This document shows, piece after piece, positions 1-7,299 of a DNA stretch of 38,847 nucleotides. Where the stretch lies: NCBI GenBank assembly GCA_947584295.1, contig CANPWM010000015.1, positions 1 through 38,847 on the forward strand, written 5' to 3'. The position numbers and the translations under genes were made by a program. The notes below the pieces were generated by a model. It was not told where the DNA came from. It was given only the letters and a program-made list of their open reading frames with translations, and did no database searches. Source of the stretch: an uncultured Oscillospiraceae bacterium. GTDB taxonomy: Bacteria > Bacillota > Clostridia > Oscillospirales > Oscillospiraceae. Positions within the stretch are counted from its first letter, which is position 1. Each line of letters starts with the position of its first letter.

Positions 1-705
1 CCACCGTCATACGCAACGATTTCCCAATAATGATTTTGCTTTCCCCCAACGCACAACCCCCCGTACGGGCCGGACACGTCGTCGCGGAACCGGCTTAACC
101 TCGCGTCCTCGCGCGGCGGGAACGCTTAGGCGCACGGTTCGCTCCTCCTTTCCCCATCGGGCAACGGCCCGATGGGGCCACCAATGCGGCCCGCCTATCG
201 AATTTCGCAACGCCCTCCCAAAAAAGGTTGCGGCTTCTCGCCGCTTATTGAAAAATTGCGGGCCGCCTCTCCAGGCGGCCCGCCGTATTCCCATCAATCT
301 CCCCTTCACCGCCGTACGGGCCGCCTCTTTAGGCGGCCCGCCGTCATACGCAACGATTTCCCAATAAATTTTACGTTTCCCTCAACGCACAATCTACCCG
401 TACGGCCGGACACCCGGCCGGCCCGCCTTCCGAATTACGATTCCGCCTCCCCAACAAGGTTGCGGCGTTGCCGCTTATTGAAAATTTCGGGCCGCCAAGA
501 GAGGCGGCCCCTACAATTTTTGGGGTAGCTTATCTGTAATTCGATGGGCCGTCGTGGGCGGCGGCCCCTACGGCGGTTAAATTAAATTCCCCGTAATTTG
601 TTTGGCGGGCCGGCCGGGTGTCCGGCCCGTACAGGAACCTTGCGCAAAAAACGCAAACCCCGTGCGGGGGAATCGCCTTAATCCCCCCGCCCAAAGGGCG
701 GGCCC
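1..705. repeat. Palindromic (REP-like) repeat array A
   Basis: No gene is credible here. The stretch is a mosaic of GC-rich hairpins, for example GGGCCGCC-loop-GGCGGCCC near 261-283, 320-342 and 491-512, and GGGCCGG-type hairpins near 410-425 and 607-632. Linkers such as GCGGC-GAA-GCCGC followed by AACCTTTTTT recur reversed near 220-245 and 460-480. Most hairpins carry GTAC or GTAG (or the complement CTAC) at one foot. A composite ~115-bp core lies at 61-178 on the minus strand. The same units recur in four other intergenic regions. Short ORFs in this stretch are translations of the repeats and are not counted as genes. The array continues beyond the left window edge. Confidence 0.85.
61..178 (-). 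repeat. Composite repeat core, copy 1
   Basis: Read on the minus strand it begins with a hairpin (CCCATCGGGC / GCCCGATGGG), continues through AAAGGAGGAGCGAACC and ends at CGGCCCGTACGG. The other near-identical copies are at 7586, 16873 and 38495. Compared with them this copy has three differences in the shared reading frame (CTA for CTG, GTT for GTG, CGT for CGC), all synonymous. Confidence 0.85.
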
Positions 706-707
706 CC

Positions 708-938
708 TTATAAACTCCCTTTCCTTTTCCTCACCGCCTCGGTGAGAATATACTCGATCTGCCCGTTGATACTGCGAAAATCCTCCTCCGCCCAGGCGGC
801 GATCTCATTCCACAGGGTATTGGAAAGCCTGAGCGGCACCTGCTTTTTGGCCCCCTCCTTCGCCTTCAGCTCCCGCTCCAGGGCCTCGATGCGCCGGAGC
901 CTCTCCAGCAGGGCCTGTTCGCGCTCCTCCGGGGTCAT
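708..938 (-). CDS. Arc-like ribbon-helix-helix protein, likely repressor of its own operon
   Basis: 76-aa protein. I chose the ATG at 938 because it overlaps the stop codon of the upstream SPFH gene (TGATG), indicating translational coupling; a longer ORF to 989 would run well into that gene. Residues 1-30 are heptad-like and charged, probably a short coiled coil. The C-terminal part looks like a ribbon-helix-helix fold: strand KQVPLRLS, helix NTLWNEIAAWAEEDF, turn RSINGQ, helix IEYILTEAV. RHH proteins bind DNA as dimers, often as cooperative pairs on tandem operators. The operon promoter carries exactly such a tandem site (1980-2010), so autoregulation is the natural inference. The two genes likely form one functional unit, with the RHH protein either purely a repressor or a partner of the membrane protein. 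The family assignment is by pattern only. Confidence 0.8.
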   Translation of the reverse strand: MTPEEREQALLERLRRIEALERELKAKEGAKKQVPLRLSNTLWNEIAAWAEEDFRSINGQIEYILTEAVRKRKGSL

Positions 939-1960
939 CAGTAGATGCTCCCGGAATTGACGATGGGCTGGGCGTCCTTGTTGCCGCACAGCACCACCAG
1001 AAGATTGGACACCATGGCGGCCTTGCGCTCCTCGTCCAGATTCACCACCTCGTTCTCGTTGAGGCGGTCAATGGCCATCTTCACCATGCCCACGGCCCCG
1101 TCCACGATCTTCTGCCGCGCCGCGATAATGGCCACGGCCTGCTGGCGCTGGAGCATGGCGGCGGCGATCTCCTCGGCGTAGGCCAGGTGGGTGATGCGCA
1201 CCTCCTCGATGGCAAGGCCGGCGGAGATCACCCGCTTTTGCAGCTCCTCCCGCATCATGTCCGCGATCTCTATGGCGGAGGAACGCAGGGTCTTCTCCTG
1301 CACGCCGTCGTCGTCATCGTCGTCGTCAAACACGTCGTAGGGGTACAGCCGCGCGATGTTGCGGATGGTGGAGTCGGTCTGGATGTTCAAAAACTCCTGA
1401 AAGTTCTCCACGGCGAAGGCCGCCAGAGTGGGGTTCTCCACGTGCCAGATCACCACCGCGCCGATGATGATGGGGTTGCCCAACACGTCGTTGACCTTCT
1501 GCTTTTGGTTGTTCAGCGTCTGGGTCTTGAGGGAAATGCCCTTGCCCACGCCCACAGAGACCGTGGCCGTCTTGCCCTCCGCCTGCATCTCCTTGCTCTT
1601 GGCCTGGGCGGCGCTGAGGGCCGCGTTGTAGGTGGGGCTGAAGGAGGTGACAAAGGGATTTACATAATAAAACCCGCTCTCCTTCACCGTGCCGTAGTAC
1701 TTTCCGAACAGGGTAAAGACCCGCGCCTCGTTGGGCTTCACGATCTTCAGTCCCGCCAGCAGCACAGGGCAGACGATCCCGCCGAAGAGGAGGCCGACGA
1801 GGGCGAGAAGCACTCCGGGCATGTCCTCCCCGGTACTCACGCTCATGGCGATGCCGACGATGAACACCGCCACCCCCGCCAGTATCCCCACAATCAACAG
1901 GAGCAGCATAAGGCCGCCGGACTTGGGATGGAGCTCTTTTTCTTTGATATCTGTTTTCAT
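938..1960 (-). CDS. SPFH/Band-7 domain membrane protein
   Basis: 340 aa. The N-terminus has two strongly hydrophobic segments (about residues 17-40 and 48-71), followed directly by the SPFH start (LKIVKPNEARVFTLFGKYYG). The body runs through VIWHVENP, the helical region rich in Glu/Ala/Gln (residues 225-300) and a C-terminal hydrophobic patch. Such proteins oligomerise on the cytoplasmic face of the membrane and scaffold lipid microdomains or protease complexes; the exact role here is unknown. An unusual run of seven Asp at residues 212-218, encoded by a GAC/GAT microsatellite near 1309-1329, sits in a loop of the SPFH domain. AGGAGG at 1968-1973 is spaced 7 nt from the ATG. It is the first gene of an operon with the RHH gene, and its promoter overlaps a palindromic operator. 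Confidence 0.88.
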   Translation of the reverse strand: MKTDIKEKELHPKSGGLMLLLLIVGILAGVAVFIVGIAMSVSTGEDMPGVLLALVGLLFGGIVCPVLLAGLKIVKPNEARVFTLFGKYYGTVKESGFYYVNPFVTSFSPTYNAALSAAQAKSKEMQAEGKTATVSVGVGKGISLKTQTLNNQKQKVNDVLGNPIIIGAVVIWHVENPTLAAFAVENFQEFLNIQTDSTIRNIARLYPYDVFDDDDDDDGVQEKTLRSSAIEIADMMREELQKRVISAGLAIEEVRITHLAYAEEIAAAMLQRQQAVAIIAARQKIVDGAVGMVKMAIDRLNENEVVNLDEERKAAMVSNLLVVLCGNKDAQPIVNSGSIY

Positions 1961-1979
1961 GGATTTGCCTCCTTTTGAT

Positions 1980-2010
1980 TTGGTATGATATCATAATGAT
2001 ATCATACCAA
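1980..2010. promoter_or_regulatory. 31-bp perfect palindrome, probable RHH operator
   Basis: Two 15-bp arms are perfectly complementary around a single A at 1995. Each arm contains the self-palindromic decamer ATGATATCAT (1985-1994 and 1996-2005), so the site is also a tandem repeat with 11-bp spacing, about one helical turn. It covers the -10 box and the likely start site of the SPFH-RHH operon. This geometry fits two cooperatively bound RHH dimers repressing transcription. Confidence 0.8.
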
Positions 2011-2024
2011 TATCTCCCTGTCAA
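1996..2024 (-). promoter_or_regulatory. Promoter of the SPFH-RHH operon
   Basis: On the minus strand -35 TTGACA (2024-2019), 17-bp spacer, -10 TATCAT (2001-1996). The -10 lies inside the palindromic operator, so a bound repressor would exclude RNA polymerase. Confidence 0.82.
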
Positions 2025-2042
2025 GGGGTTTTTTGTAAGAAA

Positions 2043-2086
2043 AAAATCCCGAAAAGGCCGACCGCAGGCGGCTTTTTCGGGATTTT
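2043..2086. terminator. Bidirectional rho-independent terminator
   Basis: An 18-bp stem (AAAATCCCGAAAAGGCCG paired with its complement, one G-T wobble) encloses an 8-nt loop; A/T runs at both feet let it work on either strand. On the minus strand it ends the HAD/PcrA transcript before the SPFH promoter. Confidence 0.8.
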
Positions 2087-2119
2087 CAAAAAATAATCAA
2101 AAATATTTTAAAATAATGC

Positions 2120-2148
2120 TTGACAAATGCTTTGCTATATGGTATAAT
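2120..2148 (+). promoter_or_regulatory. Consensus sigma-A promoter with no recognisable gene
   Basis: TTGACA (2120-2125), 17-bp spacer, TATAAT (2143-2148), a perfect match in both boxes and spacing. The next bases hold a weak hairpin with a T run (AAAAAAG-CGGC-CTTTTTTT, 2162-2179) and then the antisense of the HAD gene end. No ORF with a ribosome site follows. It may drive a short RNA or be the relic of a lost gene. Confidence 0.65.
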
Positions 2149-2252
2149 GCGTTCGTAACTGAAAAAAGCGGCCTTTTTTTCCGGCGGGAGAGCGGATTTT
2201 CCCGGCGTCTGGTAAGCGCGCCCTGAAGGGGGCGGCCAACCGGCGGCCAGGC

Positions 2253-2906
2253 TCAGACGCCCAGCAGGCGGCACAGCTCCTCCGGCGTCTCCGCCGTCAT
2301 GACGGCCCCGGCCGTCTCCAGCTCCTCCCGGGTGCCGTAGCCCCAGAGGACGCCGGCGGTGCGGATGCCGAAGGCCGCCGCCCCCTCCACGTCGTACTTC
2401 CGATCCCCCACCATCAGGGTGGCGGACAGGTCGGTGACGGGCAGGGTGTCCAGGATATAGCGGATCACGTCGGCCTTCTCCACCCGGCCCAGGGAGACCT
2501 CCGACCCGGCCATGAAGTCAAAATATTGGCTCAGGCCAAAATGCTCCATGACGATATCCACGCCCTTCTGCCACTTGGAGGAGGCCACCACCAGCCGCTT
2601 CCCGGCCTTTTTGCACCGGGCCAGCAGCTCCTCCACGCCGGGGTAGACGCTGTTTTCGTAGATGCCCCGGGGCAGATAGTACTCCAGATAATACTCCATG
2701 ATCTCGTCATACCGCTCCAGCGGCACGCCATAGGTGACGGTGAAGGAGGTCCTCAGCGGGGGGCCTACCACCTGCTTCAGCTCCTGGTGGCTCTTGGGTT
2801 CGATGCCAAAGGCGCTCAAGGCGTGGTGGAAGGAATTCATGACGCCGGGGGCGGAGTCGGTAACGGTGCCGTCCAGGTCAAAAAGAAGGGTGTCGTAGCG
2901 GGACAT
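2253..2906 (-). CDS. HAD-superfamily hydrolase, phosphoglycolate phosphatase-like
   Basis: 217 aa, the usual length for subclass-I HAD phosphatases of the Gph/PpaX type. Motif I is DLDGT (nucleophile D10, acid/base D12); a four-helix cap follows (about residues 20-88). Motif II is VVASSK (S109/S110), motif III Lys is about K144, and motif IV is GDRKYD (167-172). The predicted reaction is hydrolysis of a small phosphate ester; the substrate cannot be told from sequence. The GDRKYDV form of motif IV resembles phosphatases that act on phosphoglycolate or nucleotides. It starts 9 bp after the pcrA stop codon and is probably co-transcribed with it. A housekeeping clean-up role alongside DNA repair is plausible but is inference. 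Confidence 0.88.
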   Translation of the reverse strand: MSRYDTLLFDLDGTVTDSAPGVMNSFHHALSAFGIEPKSHQELKQVVGPPLRTSFTVTYGVPLERYDEIMEYYLEYYLPRGIYENSVYPGVEELLARCKKAGKRLVVASSKWQKGVDIVMEHFGLSQYFDFMAGSEVSLGRVEKADVIRYILDTLPVTDLSATLMVGDRKYDVEGAAAFGIRTAGVLWGYGTREELETAGAVMTAETPEELCRLLGV

Positions 2907-2915
2907 GGTTTTACC

Positions 2916-5474
2916 TCACAGTTTCTTGATAAAGGCCCCGGCGGCCTTGAGCATCAGGCGTTTTTCCGTACCGGCGAAGTCCACGGTGAGCAGCGCGTCC
3001 CCGGGCATTTTCGTCACCTGGGTGACCGTCCCCTCACCGAAAGCCTTGTGGCGTATCCTGTCCCCCGGGGCAAGCTCCGGGAGGGCCGGGGCGGCGGGGG
3101 CGGAGGCCGCCGGACGGGTGGGCGCGCCGGAGACGACGGAGGCCCTTCTCGCAGGGCCGGAAGGGGGCTGATCGGCGCGTCCAAAGCCGCCGTAACCCCC
3201 CTGATACCCCCCTTGGTATCCCCCTTGACGACCCCCCTGATACCCCCCTTGGGGCCCGCTTCGGGGGGTCTGGGCGGCGCGTCCCCAGGCCGGTTCCCCG
3301 GCGCTCCGGCGCTCCCGGTACTCGTAGTCCAGATACTCCGGGTCCGGCTCGTGGCTGAAGCTGTCCCGAACCGGCAGCTCCGGCTTGTCGATATGCTCGT
3401 CTGGGATCTCCTCCACGAACCGGGAGACGGAATTGGACGTGGTGCGGCCAAAGAGCATACGCCGCCTGGCGGCGGTGAGGGTCAGGCGCTTTTTAGCCCG
3501 GGTCAGGGCCACATAGCAGAGCCTGCGCTCCTCCTCCATCTCCTCCGGCTCGCCGATGGTGCGGGCGGTGGGGAAGATGCCGTCCTCCATACCGGCGATG
3601 AACACCCAGGGGAACTCCAGCCCCTTGGCGGCGTGGACGGTCATCAGCACCACGCTGTCCTCCCCCGCCTCCAGGCTGTCAAGGTCGGTATACAGGGCGA
3701 TCTCGTCCAAAAAGCCCGCCAAGGAGGGGGTCTCCGCCCGGGAGGCGTAGGAGATGATGTTACTTTTCAGCTCCTTGATGTTGTCGATCCTGGCCAGGGC
3801 CTCGTCGCTGTCGCCCAGGGCCGCCAGGTAGCCGGTCTTGTCCAGCATGGCGTCGTAGAAGTCCTCCAGGGGCATCTCCCCGGCCATTTTCCGCAGCTCC
3901 ATCAGCAGCATGATGAAGCCCGTCAGCTTCCCGGCGGCGCTTTTCAGCTCCGGGTAACTGGCCGCGTCGGCGGCGATATCCAGCAGCGGGCGGCCCTTTT
4001 CAGCGGCGACGGCCCGCAGGCGCTCGATGGTGGTGCCGCCGATGCCCCGGGGGGGCGTGTTGATGATCCGCAGAAGCCGCAGATCGTCCGCCGGGTTATG
4101 TATGACACTGAGATAGGCGGTGATGTCCTTGATCTCCATGCGGTCAAAGAACCTGGTGCCGCCCACCACCCGGTAGGGGATACTCATGCGCTTGAAGGCG
4201 TACTCCAGGCGGTTGGACTGGGCGTTCATGCGGTACAGCACCGCGAAATCCCCCCAGCGCATCCCGGCGGCCACGCCGTCCACGATCCTGTCGGCTATGT
4301 AGGCGGCCTCCGCGTCGTCGTTCTCCGCCAGGTAAAGCTTCAGCTTCTCCCCCGCCCCGGCGTCTGTCCACAGCCGCTTGCCCCGGCGCTCCCGGTTGTT
4401 GCGGATAACGCTGTTGGCCGCCTCCAGGATATGGCCGGTGGAGCGGTAATTCTGCTCCAGCTTGATGATCCGGGCGTCCTGGAACCGCTTTTCAAAGCCC
4501 AGGATATTCTCGATGGTGGCCCCCCGGAAGCGGTAGATGCTCTGGTCGTCGTCGCCCACCACGCAGATGTTCCGCGTCCTGCCCGCCAGGTACGACGCCA
4601 GCATATATTGCAGGGCGCTGGTGTCCTGGTACTCGTCCACCAGCACATACTGAAACTGCCTCTGCCACTGCTCCCTGACCTCCGGGCAGTCGTGAAAGAG
4701 CTTGACGGTGTAGAAAATAAGGTCGTCAAAATCCAGCGCGTCGGCGGAGAGGAGACGCCGGGAGTACACGGTATACGCCTGGGCGATGGCCTTTTTCCGG
4801 GCGTCAAAGCCCTTTTCCGCCCCGGCGGCGTAGTCGGCGGCGGAGAGGAAGCTGTCCTTGGCCCGGCTGATCTCCCCTAAGACGCTCTTCACCGGGAACA
4901 CCTTCTCGTCCATGTTCAGCTCCTTCAGCACCCGCTTCATCACCGCCTGGGAGTCGGCGGCGTCGTAGATGGCGAAGGATCTGTCGATGCCCAGCGCGTC
5001 GATGCTCCGGCGGAGGATCCGCACGCAGGCGGAGTGGAAGGTCATGGCCCACACGTCCTCCGCGCCGGCCCCCAGCCGCGCCTGGAGGCGGCTTTTCAGC
5101 TCCCCGGCGGCCTTGTTGGTGAAGGTGATGGCGATGATCCGCCAGGGCTCCACCGGCTCCAGGGCGCAAAGCGCCCGGATCTCCGGGGCGGGGGGCTTCT
5201 TCTCCTGAACGGCCCGCTCCAAAAGGGCCAGCTCCGTCTCCCCCAGCTCCTTGGACACCTCGCCGGAGTCCGAGGCCCTGCCGTAGCGGATAAGGTTGGC
5301 CACCCGGTCGATGAGGACGGTGGTCTTGCCGCTCCCGGCCCCCGCCAGCAGCAGCAGCGGCCCCTCCGTGGTCATCACAGCCTTGCGCTGCATATCGTTG
5401 AGGCGGGCAAAATCCCGGGCGATCAGCTCCCGGCGGGCCGCCACGAACCGTTTTTCAAGCTCCTGTCTTTCCAT
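2916..5474 (-). CDS. pcrA: ATP-dependent DNA helicase PcrA (UvrD/Rep family)
   Basis: 852-aa SF1A 3'-5' helicase for nucleotide excision repair and replication-fork maintenance. The Q motif region (LNDMQRKAV, 25-33) precedes Walker A GAGSGKTT (45-52). Further motifs are DEYQDT (II), GDDDQSIYRFRGA (III), the VHAAKGLEFPWVF motif (V) and VALTRAKKRL (VI). It is about 110 residues longer than Bacillus PcrA. The excess is a low-complexity linker (about 740-797) that starts as Gly-Tyr-Gln-Gly repeats (GGYQGG) and continues Ala/Pro-rich. It leads to a C-terminal Tudor-like domain (about 800-852, DRIRHKAFGEGTVTQV), which in Bacillus PcrA contacts RNA polymerase. The linker DNA (about 3178-3250) is an imperfect tandem repeat and may vary in copy number. 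Confidence 0.95.
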   Translation of the reverse strand: MERQELEKRFVAARRELIARDFARLNDMQRKAVMTTEGPLLLLAGAGSGKTTVLIDRVANLIRYGRASDSGEVSKELGETELALLERAVQEKKPPAPEIRALCALEPVEPWRIIAITFTNKAAGELKSRLQARLGAGAEDVWAMTFHSACVRILRRSIDALGIDRSFAIYDAADSQAVMKRVLKELNMDEKVFPVKSVLGEISRAKDSFLSAADYAAGAEKGFDARKKAIAQAYTVYSRRLLSADALDFDDLIFYTVKLFHDCPEVREQWQRQFQYVLVDEYQDTSALQYMLASYLAGRTRNICVVGDDDQSIYRFRGATIENILGFEKRFQDARIIKLEQNYRSTGHILEAANSVIRNNRERRGKRLWTDAGAGEKLKLYLAENDDAEAAYIADRIVDGVAAGMRWGDFAVLYRMNAQSNRLEYAFKRMSIPYRVVGGTRFFDRMEIKDITAYLSVIHNPADDLRLLRIINTPPRGIGGTTIERLRAVAAEKGRPLLDIAADAASYPELKSAAGKLTGFIMLLMELRKMAGEMPLEDFYDAMLDKTGYLAALGDSDEALARIDNIKELKSNIISYASRAETPSLAGFLDEIALYTDLDSLEAGEDSVVLMTVHAAKGLEFPWVFIAGMEDGIFPTARTIGEPEEMEEERRLCYVALTRAKKRLTLTAARRRMLFGRTTSNSVSRFVEEIPDEHIDKPELPVRDSFSHEPDPEYLDYEYRERRSAGEPAWGRAAQTPRSGPQGGYQGGRQGGYQGGYQGGYGGFGRADQPPSGPARRASVVSGAPTRPAASAPAAPALPELAPGDRIRHKAFGEGTVTQVTKMPGDALLTVDFAGTEKRLMLKAAGAFIKKL

Positions 5475-5512
5475 AAATACCCTGTTCCCTGTCTTTTCTC
5501 GATGTGGTCACC

Positions 5513-5541
5513 ATTATACACCATGCCCGTCCAAAAGGAAA
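5513..5541 (-). promoter_or_regulatory. Putative pcrA promoter
   Basis: A perfect -10 TATAAT (5518-5513) lies about 40 nt before the pcrA start; the best -35 at 17-bp spacing is weak (TTTCCT). The transcript would carry pcrA and the HAD gene. Confidence 0.45.
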
Positions 5542-5555
5542 GCATAAAAATTTGA

Positions 5556-5577
5556 CCGGGGCCCTGACGGGCCCCGG
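5556..5577 (-). terminator. Rho-independent terminator after the UDG-GNAT operon
   Basis: A perfect 9-bp stem CCGGGGCCC/GGGCCCCGG with a 4-nt loop is followed on the minus strand by TCAAATTTTT. It lies about 150 nt after the GNAT stop codon. The AT-rich stretch 5580-5726 between them shows no gene. Confidence 0.65.
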
Positions 5578-5726
5578 CCGATAGAAAAAGAGGATAAAAT
5601 GAAAAAGGTGAGTTATCAGCGTTACTGATGTTATGTTACCTCAAATCTGTTAAGAGAAAAACAGCTTTATGTTGCGAAAGTGTTAAATCGGCATTTAAAT
5701 TTTGTTCATTAAATCATGAGATATTA

Positions 5727-6557
5727 TTAAAGGCTCAATCCGAACCAGGCGTTGTCCGCCGGGGTCTTGACGGAGTCGGCGTGGAGCAGGACGAAGGGGG
5801 CGGACTCGTCCCCCTGCCGCAAGGGCGTTCTGTAAGAAAAATGGGTACAGCCCACGGCCCGGGAGGCCAGGGCGGCGGCGTTGTAGACGCTGCCGGAGGG
5901 GACGATCAGCTCCCGGATAAGGGCCCGCTCCCCCTCCTTTTCCACGGCGGCGCAGCACCGCGCGCCGTCGGAGACCAGGTAATAAAGCCCGCCGCCGGAA
6001 CGCCGGTATTTCCGCTCCAGCACCTCCAGGGCGCGCAGCTCGACGTCGATATACTCCCGCCCGTGGAGCAGCTCCTCCCGCAAGGCGGCGTACCCCCGCA
6101 CCGTCACCAGGGCGGCGCTGCCGTGGAGGGGGATCTCCACATCGGAGCAGTCCTGAACCATGGCGGCAAAGGCGGGGCGGAAGCCGAATTTTTCAAACCA
6201 GCCGAAAAGGGACGGCTCCGTGGGGCAGACGGCCCCCAGGCCGCTGCGGGTGGCCTCCTGGACGGCGGCGGCCAGCACCTTGCCGCCGTAGCCCCGGCCC
6301 CGGAAGGCCGGGTGGGTACCCAGGGCATGGACGATCCGGCAGGGCGTCCAGCTCCCCTCGGAGATAAAATCGCCGATCTTCAGTATGTAGGCGGCGGAGA
6401 CGATCTCCCCGTCCGCCAGGTACACCCAGGCCATGCCGGGGGCGTAGAGTTTTTCAAAAAAGCTGTCGATATGCTCCGGGTCGTCCCGGAACACATCGCT
6501 CCACAGGCGCTTCAGGGCCGCCTCGTCGCCGGGGAGGGATCTTCTCAGTTCTTCCAT
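5727..6557 (-). CDS. GNAT-family N-acetyltransferase
   Basis: 276 aa. The N-terminal half is a GNAT domain: early helix ALKRLWSDVF, strand AAYILKIGDF, and the acetyl-CoA pyrophosphate loop RGRGYG (86-91) preceded by LGTHPAFR. The tail motif FGWFEKFGFRP (118-128) is typical of GNATs. The remaining ~130 residues form a second domain without an obvious acetyl-CoA loop, as in proteins with one active and one degenerate GNAT lobe. It transfers acetyl from acetyl-CoA to an amine; the substrate is unknown. It lies 49 bp after the uracil-DNA glycosylase gene on the same strand and probably shares its promoter. No functional link to DNA repair is evident from the sequence. Confidence 0.85.
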   Translation of the reverse strand: MEELRRSLPGDEAALKRLWSDVFRDDPEHIDSFFEKLYAPGMAWVYLADGEIVSAAYILKIGDFISEGSWTPCRIVHALGTHPAFRGRGYGGKVLAAAVQEATRSGLGAVCPTEPSLFGWFEKFGFRPAFAAMVQDCSDVEIPLHGSAALVTVRGYAALREELLHGREYIDVELRALEVLERKYRRSGGGLYYLVSDGARCCAAVEKEGERALIRELIVPSGSVYNAAALASRAVGCTHFSYRTPLRQGDESAPFVLLHADSVKTPADNAWFGLSL

Positions 6558-6606
6558 AGACGGTAAGTTTCCTTTTCCGAAAGGGTGATGTGGGGGTGAG
6601 GGAAAA

Positions 6607-7182
6607 TCAGCTCCGGCCGTAAGTCTCGGGGCAAAGCTCCAGGATCCTGGCCTGGAGGGCCTTTAAGTCCACGAAGGTGTCCGGCTTTTTCCGGGGATCC
6701 CGCAGGAGGGCCGCCGGGTGGTAGAGGGCGGTGTACTGCACGCCGCCCACGTCAAAGAACTTCCCATGCTCCTGGGTGATCTTGAAGTCGGGCTTTATCA
6801 GCACCTGGGCGGCGATGCGCCCCAGGCACACGACGATCCGGGGCTTTATAAGCTCCATCTGCGCCCGGAGCCAGCCGATGCAGGCCTCCTGTTCGGTACC
6901 CAGGGGGTCGCGGTTCTTGGGGGGGCGGCACTTGACGATGTTGGCTATGTAGACGTTTTTCCGGCGGTCAAGGTCGATGAGGGTCAGCATCACGTCCAGA
7001 AGCTGGCCGCCCCGGCCCACAAAGGGTTCCCCCTGGAGATCCTCGTTCTCCCCGGGGCCCTCGCCCACGAACATCACCCGGGCGTCCCGGACCCCCACGC
7101 CGAACACAAGGTTGGTGCGCGTCTGGCACAGGGCGCATTTGGCGCATTGCTCAGCGGCTTTTTCAAGCTCCTCCCAGGTCAT
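6607..7182 (-). CDS. Type 4 uracil-DNA glycosylase with [4Fe-4S] cluster
   Basis: 191 aa from the ATG at 7182, chosen because GGAGG lies 8 nt upstream and an extended -10 promoter ends before it; a longer reading to 7305 would start upstream of that promoter. Cluster ligands fit C13, C16, C85 and C101 (CAKC...NIVKC-x15-C), the spacing known for family 4 UDGs. Motif 1 is GEGPGENED (40-48) and motif 2 is the HPAA region (155-158). It removes uracil arising from cytosine deamination, starting base-excision repair. It lies upstream of the GNAT gene, one operon. The family is also called SPO1 DNA polymerase-related UDG. Confidence 0.93.
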   Translation of the reverse strand: MTWEELEKAAEQCAKCALCQTRTNLVFGVGVRDARVMFVGEGPGENEDLQGEPFVGRGGQLLDVMLTLIDLDRRKNVYIANIVKCRPPKNRDPLGTEQEACIGWLRAQMELIKPRIVVCLGRIAAQVLIKPDFKITQEHGKFFDVGGVQYTALYHPAALLRDPRKKPDTFVDLKALQARILELCPETYGRS

Positions 7183-7214
7183 AGGCTGTCCCTCCGTTTT
7201 TTCTGTCTTTGCCA

Positions 7215-7242
7215 AGTATAGCACAAATCGGGAAAAATGCAA
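7215..7242 (-). promoter_or_regulatory. Promoter of the UDG-GNAT operon
   Basis: -35 TTGCAT (7242-7237), 16-bp spacer, -10 TATACT (7220-7215) preceded by TGC, an extended -10. About 33 nt of leader precede the UDG start codon. Confidence 0.7.
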
Positions 7243-7299
7243 GGGGATAAGCATGGCTCTCATAGGCGAAACAGCGGGCCGTGTTTCCGAAAAACTATC

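Noticed and set aside
2526-4880. Very long open frame on the plus strand opposite pcrA
   Set aside because: It is a GC-rich antisense shadow of the helicase and HAD genes: Gly/His/Leu-rich, no ribosome site, no domain.
5598-5627. Nine-codon ORF with AGAGG upstream
   Set aside because: Too short and unsupported; likely chance in an AT-rich spacer.
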